Shown in pieces: positions 34,963-44,684 of a DNA stretch of 64,000 nt (its first letter is position 1; each line of letters begins with the position of its first letter). This DNA comes from Hyphomicrobiales bacterium. GTDB taxonomy: Bacteria > Pseudomonadota > Alphaproteobacteria > Rhizobiales > Rhizobiaceae. The position numbers were made by a program, and so were the translations under genes. The notes under the pieces are model-generated. The model did not search any database and was not told the DNA's origin. It was given only the letters and a program-made list of their open reading frames with translations. The stretch lies in contig UBZT01000004.1 of the NCBI GenBank assembly GCA_900470155.1, positions 358,583-422,582 of the forward strand. Reading direction: 5' to 3'.

Positions 34963-37881
34963 CTAAGCCCGCTTCATCAGCGGAAAGCGTTCCTTCAACA
35001 GCCGCAGCACCGATTCCGATCCGAGCGGCGGTCCGAACAGGAAGCTCTGGCCGAAATCGCAGCCCATCTTGGCAAGTTCTGCGGCATCCTGGTCGGTCTC
35101 GATACCTTCTGCCACCACCTGCATCTCCAGCCCGCGCGCCATGGCGACGACCGATTTGAGCAGGATCGAGCGTTTCTCCGACTGGTCGCAGACCAGCGCC
35201 TTGTCGAGCTTGATCGTGTCGAAGGGGAAGCGGGTCAGGTAGGCAAGCGAGGAATAGCCGGTGCCGAAGTCGTCGAGCGCCAGGCTGATGCCGGTCTCCT
35301 TCAGCTTTTCCAGCATCAGGCGCGCCTGTTCCGGGTTTTCCATCACGACGGATTCGGTCAGTTCCAGCTTGATCCGCTTCGGCTCGCATTGGGTCTTGGC
35401 GAGCATTGCCCGCACGTCGTTGTAGATTTCGCTCGAGATCAGCTGCGCCGAGGACAGGTTGACCGACAGGAAGATCGGCAGCTCACCGGTCTGCCTTTCC
35501 CAGTCCATCAGGTCTGTCGTCGAGCGCTCCAGGGCAAACATTCCGAGCGGTTCGATCAGGTCCGACATTTCCGCGATCGGGATGAATTCCGACGGCGGAA
35601 TGCTGCCGCGCTTGGGGTGATCCCAACGCATCAGCGCTTCGAAACCGGCGATCTCGCCATTGGCCAGCTTGACGATCGGCTGATAGGCCATCGTCAGCTC
35701 CTTGCGCTCGATGGCCCGGCGCAGATCGGTTTCGAGCTGCAGCCGGTCGGTGCTGACACTGCGGAAAGCGGGGCGGAACGGCTCGACCTTGTTGCCGCCA
35801 CCACGCTTGGCCCGGTACATCGCGAGCTCCGCATCCGACAGAAGGCTGGCCGCACTTTCCTGCTGGTCGACCCAGGAGACGAGGCCGATCGAGGCGGTCA
35901 GCACGATTTCGCGATTGGCGAAATTGAGCGGCACCATGATCGCCTTGGAGACCGCGTCGGCAAAATCGGCGACCTTGGCCGGATCGCGCTCGGAGACCAG
36001 GATCAGGCCGAACTCGTCGCCGGAGAGCCGCGCCAGCGTGTCCTGCGGCTTCAACAGGCGGCGCAGGCGGCGGGTAATGGCAATCAGGATATTGTCGCCG
36101 GCAGCAATGCCGAGGCTGTCATTGACCTGCTTGTAACGGTCGATGTCGATGGCCAGAACCGTTGGTCGCACCGTTTCCGATGTCCCCGCCAGCGACAGCA
36201 CGCTCTGCAGCCGGTCGAGGAAGACCTCGCGGTTGGGAAGCCCCGTCAGGTTGTCATGCATCGCATCGGTCAGCAGGCGGTCGATCGAGTTCTTCTGCTC
36301 GGTCACGTCGATGATCGTGCCGACGCAACGGATCACTTCGCCGTTCGAGCCGAGCACCGGCCGGGCGCGGATCTTCAGCCAGTGGAAATGGCCGTCTTCG
36401 GCGCGGATGCGGAATTCGTGGCTGAGGCGTCCCTTGCGGTGTTCGAGCAGCACGTCGAGCGTCGCGCGGAAACGATCGCGGTCGTCGGGATGCAGCCGCG
36501 GCAGCCAGTTGCGCGCCGGTCCATGCATCGTGCCGGGAGACAGGCCGAGGCGCACCGAGACATCGGGGCTGGTGACGACGCGGTCGCGCGCCACGTCCCA
36601 GTCCCAGACGGTATCGCCGGATCCCGTCAGCGCCAAGGACTGGCGTTCGAGATCGGAAAACAGCCCTTGTTGATAGGCGCCACCGGCAAAGGCATGCTGC
36701 ATGACCGTGAAGCCGATCAGAAGCACGATCAGAACCAGGCCGCCGCCGAGCGCCGGCTGGATGATGTCGTTGTCGAGTCGGCCCGTCACCGTCAGCCAGC
36801 CGCCGAACAACCAGACCATGATCAACGCCCAGGTCGGCACCAGCAGGATGGCCCGGTCATAGCGGTTGATGCCGAGATAGATGATCAGCCCGATTCCGGC
36901 GGTCGCGGTCAGCGCGAAGGAAAGACGCGCGATGCCGGATGCGATCGACGGATCGTAGATCGCCACGCCGAACAGCAGGGCAAGGCCCATGATCCAGGCA
37001 AAGGTCGCATAGCCGAGATGCACATGCCAGCGATTGAGATTGAGATAGGTGAATAGGAAGATCACCAGCGATGAGGCAAGCGCCACTTCCGCGCTCGCGC
37101 GCCATATTCGCGTGTCGCCCGAGGTGATGCTGATCAGCTTTTCGAGGAAGCCGAAGTCGACGCATATGTAAGCGAGCACCGCCCATGCGAGTGCCGCCGC
37201 CGCTGGCAGCATCGACGTTCCCTTGACCACGAACAGGATGGTCAGGAACACCGCAAGCAGGCCGGCGATGCCGAGCACGATGCCGCGGTAAAGCGTGAAC
37301 GCGTTGACCGTATCCTTGTAGGCATCCGGTTCCCAAAGATAGATCTGCGGCAGGTTCGGTGTCGCCAGCTCGGCCACGAAGGTGATCACGGCACCCGGGT
37401 TGAGCGTGATGCGAAAGACGTCGGCATCGGGGCTTGCCACGCGGTCGAGCGCAAAGCCTTCCGACGGCGTGATCGCCATGATGCGCTGCGAGCCGAGATC
37501 CGGCCAGAACATTCGCGAGCCGGCCAGGCGGAAATGCGGCGCGACGATAACGCGCTCCAGCTGTTCCTCCGAGACATTGGCGAGCGCAAACACGGCCCAG
37601 TCGCCCTGGTGCTCGGGGATGCTGGAGCGGACCTCGATGCGCCGTCGGATGCCGTCGGTGCCGGCGGCGGTCGAAACCTGGAAGGCTTCGCCCTGGTTGG
37701 TGTAAATTTCCGTTGTGGCGGTCAGGTCGAGCGCAGTGTCGTCACGGGCGATCTTCACCGGCTCGACGGCATGGGCCAGGGGTGCAAAGAGCGATGCAAA
37801 CAGGGATGCAAGCAACAGAGTGACGAGGAACGGCAATTGCGAACGGCCGGCCTTCGGGGTGTTATTCCAGAAACGCGTCAT
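34963..37881 (-). CDS. 7TM-sensor PAS-GGDEF-EAL cyclic di-GMP protein
   Basis: 972 aa. Signal peptide (to about 40), a periplasmic DISM-like ligand domain (about 45-190), a seven-helix membrane block (about 200-410), PAS/PAC (about 430-550), GGDEF (about 560-715) and EAL (about 725-960). The cyclase signature is LSGDEF (about 619): Gly1 is Ser. The phosphodiesterase signature FEALMRW (about 745) and DDFGTGYSS are intact. The RxxD inhibition site reads KPQD and is lost. The protein is probably a sensor phosphodiesterase, with the GGDEF part perhaps a GTP sensor (inference). The start ATG overlaps the upstream acetyltransferase stop (ATGA). Confidence 0.92.
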   Translation of the reverse strand: MTRFWNNTPKAGRSQLPFLVTLLLASLFASLFAPLAHAVEPVKIARDDTALDLTATTEIYTNQGEAFQVSTAAGTDGIRRRIEVRSSIPEHQGDWAVFALANVSEEQLERVIVAPHFRLAGSRMFWPDLGSQRIMAITPSEGFALDRVASPDADVFRITLNPGAVITFVAELATPNLPQIYLWEPDAYKDTVNAFTLYRGIVLGIAGLLAVFLTILFVVKGTSMLPAAAALAWAVLAYICVDFGFLEKLISITSGDTRIWRASAEVALASSLVIFLFTYLNLNRWHVHLGYATFAWIMGLALLFGVAIYDPSIASGIARLSFALTATAGIGLIIYLGINRYDRAILLVPTWALIMVWLFGGWLTVTGRLDNDIIQPALGGGLVLIVLLIGFTVMQHAFAGGAYQQGLFSDLERQSLALTGSGDTVWDWDVARDRVVTSPDVSVRLGLSPGTMHGPARNWLPRLHPDDRDRFRATLDVLLEHRKGRLSHEFRIRAEDGHFHWLKIRARPVLGSNGEVIRCVGTIIDVTEQKNSIDRLLTDAMHDNLTGLPNREVFLDRLQSVLSLAGTSETVRPTVLAIDIDRYKQVNDSLGIAAGDNILIAITRRLRRLLKPQDTLARLSGDEFGLILVSERDPAKVADFADAVSKAIMVPLNFANREIVLTASIGLVSWVDQQESAASLLSDAELAMYRAKRGGGNKVEPFRPAFRSVSTDRLQLETDLRRAIERKELTMAYQPIVKLANGEIAGFEALMRWDHPKRGSIPPSEFIPIAEMSDLIEPLGMFALERSTTDLMDWERQTGELPIFLSVNLSSAQLISSEIYNDVRAMLAKTQCEPKRIKLELTESVVMENPEQARLMLEKLKETGISLALDDFGTGYSSLAYLTRFPFDTIKLDKALVCDQSEKRSILLKSVVAMARGLEMQVVAEGIETDQDAAELAKMGCDFGQSFLFGPPLGSESVLRLLKERFPLMKRA

Positions 37882-38489
37882 GAAGCTGCTTTGCCGTTCC
37901 GTGTCTTCTGGTCTCTTATTTTGGAAAACAGCATGTGATCGCGCCACTGTCCGTTGATTTTCAGATATTCGCGCAAGAGACCTTCTCGCTCAAATCCCGA
38001 TTTTTCGAGTAGCCGTATGCTGCTGACATTGTCCGGAATACAGGCTGCTTCAATTCGGTGCAACTCAAGAGGCCCGAAGATGTAGGGAATAGCCAATTGA
38101 AGTGCGGCAAACATATGGCCTTTTCCCGCATGCCGCTCGCCCATCCAGTATCCGATCATGCAACTTTGCGCGGCACCCCGGCGGATCAGGCCGATCGTCA
38201 GTCCGCCGATCAGGGTCTCGTCATCGCGAGAAAACAGCAGGAACGGCACAGCCAGTCCGGAGTGAAATTCCTGTTCGTTGCGGATCACTCGCTGCCGGAA
38301 GGATCGTTCGGTCAGCTCGTCCGAGCGCCAGCTCGGTTCCCATGGCTGCAGGAAGGCGCGGCTGTCGCGGCGGAGTTCATGCCACTGGTCGAAGTCGCGG
38401 TAGCGGGGCAGGCGCAGCAGATGCCGTTCGCTGGTCAGCTCCGGTGGCTCCGGCTGCCGGGACAGAAACCGAAAGACCGAGCGCGTCAT
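37878..38489 (-). CDS. GNAT N-acetyltransferase, RimJ/RimL type
   Basis: 203 aa. Starts TSERHLLRLPRYRDFDQWHELR, and has the RimJ acetyl-CoA site region GYWMGERHAGKGHMFAALQLAI and NVSSIRLLEKSGFEREGLLREYLKINGQW. Probably acetylates a protein N-terminus, such as a ribosomal protein. It lies 66 bp downstream of the M16 peptidase gene and overlaps the GGDEF/EAL gene by 4 bp, so the last three genes form one transcript. Confidence 0.92.
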   Translation of the reverse strand: MTRSVFRFLSRQPEPPELTSERHLLRLPRYRDFDQWHELRRDSRAFLQPWEPSWRSDELTERSFRQRVIRNEQEFHSGLAVPFLLFSRDDETLIGGLTIGLIRRGAAQSCMIGYWMGERHAGKGHMFAALQLAIPYIFGPLELHRIEAACIPDNVSSIRLLEKSGFEREGLLREYLKINGQWRDHMLFSKIRDQKTRNGKAAS

Positions 38490-38555
38490 TTGCCGTCCCC
38501 AAAAAGAAAGCGCCGGCGGTTTTATACCGCCGGCAGATCAAGTTTCGTGCTCGTT

Positions 38556-39854
38556 TCAGCCCGCCGCCTTCAGCGAGGTGGTGTTGCGTGCGGACAGTGC
38601 GCCGGCGATTTCGTCCAGCGACACCAGTTGCTCGACCGGGCCGATCGCCGAAAGCGTCGGCACGGTGTCGAAGAACAGGCGTCCGGCAAGATCGGTCAGC
38701 CGCTGCGTCGTGATGCCGGCAAGCCGTTCCATCATTTCCGCGTTCGGAATGGTCCGGCCGTAGAGCATCATCTGGCGGGCAATCTGTCCGGCTCGGGCTG
38801 CAGGGCTTTCCTGGCCCATCAGCAGCTGCGCACGGATCTGCGCCCGCGACCGTTCGATTTCCTGCTGGTCGATCGACTGCGACGCCTTGCGCAACTCGTC
38901 GATGATCACAGGCACAAGCTCAGGCAGGTTCTCGCCGCCGGTGGCAGCATGAATGCCGAAGATGCCGGTGTCGGAAAAGCCCCAGTGGAAGGCATAGACC
39001 GAGTAGCACAAGCCACGGATCTCGCGCACTTCCTGGAACAGCCGCGACGACATGCCGCCGCCGAGGATATTGGCGAGAATCTGCGAACAGTAGAAGTCGC
39101 GCATATGATAGGCCTTGCCCTCGAAGCCGAGCAGCACCTGCGTATCCATCAGGTCGCGCTCCTCGCGCGCCTCGCCGCCGGTGTAATGCGCGACATCCAT
39201 CACCGGTGCCGCCGATGGCTGGGTCGGCAGGCCGGCAAACCGCTGTTCGACCTGCTTGACGAAGGCGTCGTGATCGACAGCACCTGCTGCCACGACGAAC
39301 ATCCGGTCGGTGGTGTAATTGCGCGAAAGATAGCCACGGATCTCGTCGCTGCTGAACGACAGCACCGATTCCGGTGTGCCGAGAATGCTGCGGCCGAGCG
39401 TCTGGTTCTGGAAGGCGCGCTCGGAGAAGCGGTCGAACACGACATCGTCCGGCGTATCGTCGGCAGCGCCGATTTCCTGCAGGATGACATGCTTTTCGCG
39501 GGCCAGTTCCTCTTCGTCGAACACCGATTCCGTCAGGATGTCGGCGAGGATATCGACGGCAAGCGGCACGTCGTCCTTGAGCACGCGGGCATAATAGGAG
39601 GTCGTCTCGGTGGAGGTGGCGGCGTTCAGTTCGCCGCCGACATTCTCGATTTCCTCGGCGATCTGCCGGGCGCCGCGTCGGCTTGTGCCCTTGAATGCCA
39701 TGTGCTCGAGAAGATGCGCGATACCGTGTTCGGCCTCCGTCTCGTTGCGTGAACCGGACTTGATCCAGGTTCCGAGCGCCACGCTTTCGAGATGCGGCAT
39801 ATTCTCTGTTACGACCGTCAACCCCGAAGGCAGCCGGGTGCACTCAACATTCAT
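38556..39854 (-). CDS. M16 zinc metallopeptidase (mitochondrial processing peptidase-like)
   Basis: 432 aa. The inverted zinc motif HxxEH is HLLEHMAFKGTSRRGARQIA (about residue 45), with the downstream Glu in GGELNAATSTETTSYY. The second M16 domain carries GMSSRLFQEVREIRGLCYSVY. It has the beta-MPP type of layout and is widely found next to thrC in rhizobia. Predicted cytoplasmic; natural substrate unknown. It lies 20 bp after thrC. Confidence 0.94.
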   Translation of the reverse strand: MNVECTRLPSGLTVVTENMPHLESVALGTWIKSGSRNETEAEHGIAHLLEHMAFKGTSRRGARQIAEEIENVGGELNAATSTETTSYYARVLKDDVPLAVDILADILTESVFDEEELAREKHVILQEIGAADDTPDDVVFDRFSERAFQNQTLGRSILGTPESVLSFSSDEIRGYLSRNYTTDRMFVVAAGAVDHDAFVKQVEQRFAGLPTQPSAAPVMDVAHYTGGEAREERDLMDTQVLLGFEGKAYHMRDFYCSQILANILGGGMSSRLFQEVREIRGLCYSVYAFHWGFSDTGIFGIHAATGGENLPELVPVIIDELRKASQSIDQQEIERSRAQIRAQLLMGQESPAARAGQIARQMMLYGRTIPNAEMMERLAGITTQRLTDLAGRLFFDTVPTLSAIGPVEQLVSLDEIAGALSARNTTSLKAAG

Positions 39855-39874
39855 GGTCCGTCTTTCTGCGTTTC

Positions 39875-41278
39875 TTATTTATCCGCCCGGGCATGTAAGC
39901 CGACAAAGCTTTCGACGGCTTTAAGTTCCGCGGGCAGGATATCGAAACGCTCCTCCCTGTCCATCAGATCAGCAAGCCACGATGGAAGCGCGGGGTCAAT
40001 ACCAGATGCCGATTTTACTGCGGCCGGAAACTTCGCCGGATGGGCTGTTGCCAGCACCACCATGGGGCTTTGCGGCTTTTCGAATTTCTTCGCCACATGC
40101 ACGCCAACGGCCGTATGCGGGTCGAGAAGATAGCCGGTATCGTCCAGTACCGCCTTGATTGTCTTGGCAACTTCCTTCTGCGTCGCACGGCCGGCGCGGA
40201 AATCCTTGCGGATGAATTTCAGCGCCTCGTCTTTGATTTCGAAGGCGCCGGACTGCTTCAGGCTTTCCATCGAGGAGCGGATCGACGACGCGTCGCGTCC
40301 GTAAGCTTCAAACAGCAGACGTTCGAAATTCGACGAGATCTGGATGTCCATCGACGGCGAGGTCGTCGCCGAAACACCCTTCATCTCGTAGCGGCCGGTC
40401 TTCATCGTCCGCGCCAGGATGTCGTTGTCGTTCGTCGCGATCACCAGCTTGTCGATCGGCAGGCCCATCTTCTTGGCGACGTATCCGGCGAAGATGTCGC
40501 CGAAATTGCCGGTCGGCACGGTGAAGGAAATCTTCCGGTCCGGTGCACCGAGTGAGACGGCAGCGGTGAAATAATAGACCACCTGCGCCATGATGCGCGC
40601 CCAGTTGATCGAGTTGACGCCCGACAGCTTGATCCGGTCGCGAAACGCAATGTCGTTGAACATCGCTTTGACCAGGTTCTGGCAGTCGTCGAAATTGCCC
40701 TCGATCGCGATGGCGCGCACATTGTCGGCGGTCGACGAGGTCATCTGGCGCTGCTGCACCGGCGACACCTTGCCATGCGGGAAGAGGATGAAGATATCGG
40801 TGCGCGACCGGCCGGCAAAGGCGTCGATCGCAGCCCCGCCGGTATCGCCCGAGGTGGCACCGACGATGGTGGCGCGCTCGCCGCGCTTCTCCAGAACATG
40901 GTCCATCAGACGCGCAATCAGCTGCATCGCCACGTCCTTGAAGGCCAGCGTCGTGCCGTGGAAGAGCTCGAGCACATAGGTGTTCGGCCCGGTCTGCACC
41001 AGCGGCGCCACGGCCGGATGGCGGAACGTCGCATAGGCGTCGTCGATCATCTTGCGAAATACATCCGGCTCGATCTCGCCATCGACAAAGGGCGACAGAA
41101 CCTCAAAGGCGACATCCTGATAGCTCTTGCCGCGCAAGCCGCGGATGGCTTTTTTCGACATCTGCGGAAAGGTGCGTGGCACATAGAGACCGCCGTCGCG
41201 GGCAAGGCCAGCGAGCAATGCGTCACAGAAACCGAGGCTTTCGGCCTCGCCGCGGGTCGAGATATATTCCACGAGCAT
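39875..41278 (-). CDS. thrC: Threonine synthase
   Basis: 467 aa. PLP enzyme that converts O-phosphohomoserine to threonine. The PLP lysine is in HGTTLAFKDVAMQ (about residue 112), with GATSGDTGGAAIDAF and TVPTGNFGDIFAGY as cofactor-binding loops. It is the long class with an N-terminal YISTRGEAESLGFCDALLAGLA segment. First gene of the thrC-M16-GNAT-GGDEF/EAL strand. A 305-bp divergent gap separates it from a lipoprotein gene. Confidence 0.96.
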   Translation of the reverse strand: MLVEYISTRGEAESLGFCDALLAGLARDGGLYVPRTFPQMSKKAIRGLRGKSYQDVAFEVLSPFVDGEIEPDVFRKMIDDAYATFRHPAVAPLVQTGPNTYVLELFHGTTLAFKDVAMQLIARLMDHVLEKRGERATIVGATSGDTGGAAIDAFAGRSRTDIFILFPHGKVSPVQQRQMTSSTADNVRAIAIEGNFDDCQNLVKAMFNDIAFRDRIKLSGVNSINWARIMAQVVYYFTAAVSLGAPDRKISFTVPTGNFGDIFAGYVAKKMGLPIDKLVIATNDNDILARTMKTGRYEMKGVSATTSPSMDIQISSNFERLLFEAYGRDASSIRSSMESLKQSGAFEIKDEALKFIRKDFRAGRATQKEVAKTIKAVLDDTGYLLDPHTAVGVHVAKKFEKPQSPMVVLATAHPAKFPAAVKSASGIDPALPSWLADLMDREERFDILPAELKAVESFVGLHARADK

Positions 41279-41583
41279 TATCCTTGATCAGTAGAAGCGG
41301 GGAGTGCTTGCCCCGGAGACTATGGCGTTTTCGATAAAGAGGTTTGCCAGTTTGCGCCAGACTCGGCGGCTCGATTTCGCAGGCTCGGCAGTGCCGCAAG
41401 GTTTGAGGATTCGCGTCGTGTACGGCCAACGCTGGAGATGCGGTGAAATTTGAATCAAAACGCCGGCTACCCAATCGATTTTTATCAGCGCCGCTGGTAT
41501 AGACCATCCGCAAGGGCGCTGAAAAGCCTCAAGTTCGACAGTTTTGCGGCTCTTTGAGCCGAGCATGCGGAAGGTGGAGTCTC
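41279..41583. other. Divergent intergenic region between thrC and a lipoprotein gene
   Basis: 305 bp. It contains short inverted repeats (GGGG...CCCC at about 41299-41315) and AT-richer stretches near 41445-41485 that may hold the divergent promoters. No RNA gene, riboswitch or convincing operator was recognised. Confidence 0.5.
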
Positions 41584-42183
41584 GTGTCTGTATTGGTGTC
41601 GCGCGGTGTAGTGGCCGTTTCGCTTATGATGCTTCTCGCTGGGTGCAATTCCAGCGATCCCGGTGGCGATCTTGTCGTGTCGACGGTCAATACGGACCCT
41701 ATGAAGGCGACCGGAGACCCGGCCACGCGCTACAGAAGGGTCTCGACCACAGCCACAGCGGAAACCGGCGCCGTCGTCCAGGGCTTCTGCCCGACGGTGA
41801 TCCTGCGCGACGGCACGGCTTTTCATCGCAGCTACGCCGGCGGCAAACAGGACGATCCCCAGCAGGTCGTCTATCAGGCCTCGCTGGCCGATAGCACGCG
41901 TGCCTGCGCCCGCACCGACACCTCGCTGACCATCACGGCCGTGCTGCAGGGCCGCCTTGTTGCCGGGCCGCAGGGCAAGGCGGGAACCTTCAACCTGCCG
42001 ATCCGTGTGACCGTGCTCGATGGTGACAATGAAGTCAGCTCGCAAGTGGTGCAGCAGGCAGTGACGTTGACCGATGTGAACCAGCCGACGCAATTCGTCT
42101 TCAGCAATCAGGTCACTGTTCCGGGCGACGTGTCCGGTGCGACCCGCGTCTATGTCGGCTTCGAAAACAACAAGAAAAAGTAA
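41584..42183 (+). CDS. Lipoprotein of unknown function
   Basis: 199 aa, GTG start after GGAAGGTGGAG. Signal with lipobox LLAGC (about residue 20). The mature protein is beta-rich, with two Cys (GFCPTVIL, TRACARTD) and segments such as HRSYAGGKQDDPQQVVYQASLADSTRACAR and a C-terminal TRVYVGFENNKKK. Similar lipoproteins are common in Rhizobiales, but the function is unknown. It stands between thrC and the lipid-kinase gene. Confidence 0.82.
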   Translation: MSVLVSRGVVAVSLMMLLAGCNSSDPGGDLVVSTVNTDPMKATGDPATRYRRVSTTATAETGAVVQGFCPTVILRDGTAFHRSYAGGKQDDPQQVVYQASLADSTRACARTDTSLTITAVLQGRLVAGPQGKAGTFNLPIRVTVLDGDNEVSSQVVQQAVTLTDVNQPTQFVFSNQVTVPGDVSGATRVYVGFENNKKK

Positions 42184-42309
42184 CGCCTGCTGGTTTAGTG
42201 TCATCCCCTTGACGGAGCACGCCCTCATCGCAAGGCGCGCCCGGGATTTGTCGAGCCGGTTTTCGTCGGCTAGGGCAGACAGCTTGGATAGGGCAGGGGA
42301 TACGGCCGC

Positions 42310-43230
42310 GTGAAAATCGCCATCATCAGGAATCCGGCCGCAGGCGGCGGCAGGAACGCCAAGTTCTGGAATCCGGCCCGTGATGCCTTTGTCGGGCGTT
42401 TCCCCGATATCGACATCCGCGAGAGCCGGTCCCAAGGTGACGTCGCCCGCCTGGCCGGCGAACTGGCCGACGCGGGTTATGATCTGATCATCGCTGCAGG
42501 CGGAGACGGCACGATCAACGAAGTGGTTGATGGCGTGCTGAAATCGACACGGCCGCAGACGGCGATTTCGTTGATGCCGCTCGGCACCGGCTGCGATTTT
42601 GTCCGCAACTTCGTCCTGCCCAAGGATCCGGCAGCGCTTGCCGAGCGCATTGCCAATGCCTCCAGCCGCCGCATCGATGCCGGCCGGGTGACCAGCCGCA
42701 CCAGGAGCGGCGAAACGGTGACGCGCTACTTCGCCAATATCACCAGCGTCGGCATTTCAGGTGAGATTGTCGATGCGGTCAACGCGCCGGGCAAACGCAA
42801 GCTGCTCGCCGGCCCGGCCCGCTTTCTCTATCATTCCATTCGTTCGATCCTGAAATTCCGCCCCTATCTGTTCTCGATCCGGATCGATGGCGTCCTGGTC
42901 TATGAAGGGCCGCTGGCGATAGCGGCAATCGCCAATGGCGGCTGGTTCGGCGGCGGCATGCATTGCGTGCCGCAGGCGGATCTGTCCGATGGTCTGTTTG
43001 ATGTCGCCGTCATGCGCCAGGATACGGTTCTGGGACTGCTCGACCTGATCGGCAGGCTGTATTCGGCAAGCCATATCGGCCATCCGAAACTGAGCTTCCA
43101 CCGTGGCCGCAAGGTCGAGATCCAGCCGCTCGTGCCGAAGCGCTTTCCGGTGGAGGTCGATGGCGAAACGCTCGTCGAGGGTGGGTTCATTGCCGAAATC
43201 CAGCCATGCGCCCTGACGATACGGATATGA
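42310..43230 (+). CDS. Diacylglycerol/lipid kinase family protein (YegS-like)
   Basis: 306 aa, GTG start. The nucleotide site GGDGTINEVVDG (about 60-72) and MPLGTGCDFVRNF are the DAGK/sphingosine kinase family signatures. It phosphorylates a lipid or lipid-like alcohol. C-terminal PVEVDGETLVEGG is the typical second-domain block. Substrate not readable. Confidence 0.92.
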   Translation: MKIAIIRNPAAGGGRNAKFWNPARDAFVGRFPDIDIRESRSQGDVARLAGELADAGYDLIIAAGGDGTINEVVDGVLKSTRPQTAISLMPLGTGCDFVRNFVLPKDPAALAERIANASSRRIDAGRVTSRTRSGETVTRYFANITSVGISGEIVDAVNAPGKRKLLAGPARFLYHSIRSILKFRPYLFSIRIDGVLVYEGPLAIAAIANGGWFGGGMHCVPQADLSDGLFDVAVMRQDTVLGLLDLIGRLYSASHIGHPKLSFHRGRKVEIQPLVPKRFPVEVDGETLVEGGFIAEIQPCALTIRI

Positions 43231-43302
43231 CCAGAAGCATCTGACCAGGCACCTTCGATCAGCCCGTCGAGATGAGCCGATGCGCGTGACCGATGCGGCG
43301 CC

Positions 43303-43992
43303 TCAGAGGGCGCCGACCCAGTTTTCCATCGCGGCAATCACCGCCGGCAGGTCGACCATGCGGGCGATCACCGTTTCCGCGCCGGCATCGGTCAGCCGGT
43401 CGGCATGCGACGGATAGGTATGCGAGGCGCCGGTAAAGCCGATCACCCGCATGCCGGCTGCGCGTGCGGCGTGCACGCCATGCACGGAATCCTCGATCAC
43501 CACGCAGCGGGCCGGCGCAACGCCGAACTGGGCAGCGCCATGCAGGAAGATATCCGGCTTCGGCTTGACCCGGTCGGCACCGAGATCCTTGGCGGAATAG
43601 ATATGCGGGGCGAACTGCTCCTTCAGGCCGACCTTGCTCAGCATCATGTCGAGCCGGGCCGACGAGGAGTTGGAGCAGATGCAGCGCGGGCCTTTCAGCC
43701 GTGCCAGCGCAAAGGCAACGCCCTCGATCGCCTTGACTTCGCGTGCGAGCCGCTGGTCCAGCAGCGCTTCCGACTTGTCGATCAGGCTGGCCGAAAGAGG
43801 AATATCGATTTCCTTCTCGATCGACAGCAGGATGTTCTTCCAGGTCATGCCGGCAAAACGTTCGCCCATCTCTTCGGTGGAGATCGGATAGCCGGCTTCG
43901 GTCAGAAGCTTCGATTCGACCTTGGCGGCGATGATTTCGGAATCGACCAGAACGCCGTCGCAGTCGAAAAGGATGAGGTCGAAACCGCTCAT
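43303..43992 (-). CDS. HAD-superfamily hydrolase
   Basis: 229 aa. HAD motifs: [11 protein letters not shown] (I), [10 protein letters not shown] (II), [11 protein letters not shown] (III) and [11 protein letters not shown] (IV). It belongs to the phosphoglycolate/6-phosphogluconate phosphatase-like group with a helical cap. The start was set at [13 protein letters not shown]. The ribosome site is weak. Substrate unknown. Confidence 0.9.
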   Translation of the reverse strand: MSGFDLILFDCDGVLVDSEIIAAKVESKLLTEAGYPISTEEMGERFAGMTWKNILLSIEKEIDIPLSASLIDKSEALLDQRLAREVKAIEGVAFALARLKGPRCICSNSSSARLDMMLSKVGLKEQFAPHIYSAKDLGADRVKPKPDIFLHGAAQFGVAPARCVVIEDSVHGVHAARAAGMRVIGFTGASHTYPSHADRLTDAGAETVIARMVDLPAVIAAMENWVGAL

Positions 43993-44107
43993 GTGGGGAA
44001 ATCCGTTTGTCGTCAGGGAGGCGGCCTGACTACACCAATAACCGGGCAAGGACAATCCGCACCGACGCATGGCAGCCGGTCACCCTGCGTCTGGCGCTTC
44101 CGGTCGG

Positions 44108-44683
44108 TCAGCCACCGCTTTTCGACACTGTTGCGATGGCCAGGAGCTGCGCCTCCAATTCCTGGGGGTAGCGCTGCAGACCCGCCTCTTTTTCCAGCAT
44201 GTCGGCGAGCCAGACGCCGTCGGCGGCAAGCCGCGCGATCATCAGTGTCGGCGTGTTGTCGGTCGCGTGGTGACGCGCCAGCCGGGCGTCCAGCCAAGCC
44301 GACCAGAGGGCACGCAGGTCGGGCTCCGACAGCGTGGCGACCGAAAGCGCCGCCCAGAGGTTCTGCGTGCCATGTGTCCGGTCTGCAAAGCAGGCGCGAA
44401 TATAGCCGCGGGTGAAGCTTCCCCGCGGCTCCGGATCGACCTCGATCGCCTGGTCGATCTGCCGATCGAGTTTTTCCAGCAGATCGGCAAACACCGCTTC
44501 GATCAGCGCCTGCTTGCTGTCGAAATGATGCAGCAATCCGCCCTTGGTCACCCCGGCACGTTCGGCGACGGCCTGAATGGTCAGGGCGCCAAGTCCTTGT
44601 TCAATGGCAATCTGGGCGACGCAGTCGAGCAGCGCGCGCCTGACCTGTTCCGGCTGTTTCTTGCGCTGATGGGCCTTTGCCAT
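44108..44683 (-). CDS. TetR/AcrR family transcriptional regulator
   Basis: 191 aa. The N-terminal helix-turn-helix is AIEQGLGALTIQAVAERAGVTKGGLLHHFDSKQALIEAV (about 27-65). The rest is a ligand-binding domain. It lies directly downstream of the SMR gene, only one base separating the two, so it is co-transcribed and likely represses the pair. A palindrome suited to TetR binding lies upstream of the SMR start. Confidence 0.92.
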   Translation of the reverse strand: MAKAHQRKKQPEQVRRALLDCVAQIAIEQGLGALTIQAVAERAGVTKGGLLHHFDSKQALIEAVFADLLEKLDRQIDQAIEVDPEPRGSFTRGYIRACFADRTHGTQNLWAALSVATLSEPDLRALWSAWLDARLARHHATDNTPTLMIARLAADGVWLADMLEKEAGLQRYPQELEAQLLAIATVSKSGG

Positions 44684-44684
44684 C

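Noticed and set aside
34888..37056. 722-residue plus-strand frame
   Set aside because: Lies wholly opposite the end of lysE and the GGDEF/EAL gene, whose domains are unmistakable; low-complexity composition.
38058..39752. 564-residue plus-strand frame
   Set aside because: Antisense to the GNAT and M16 peptidase genes, both with intact motifs.
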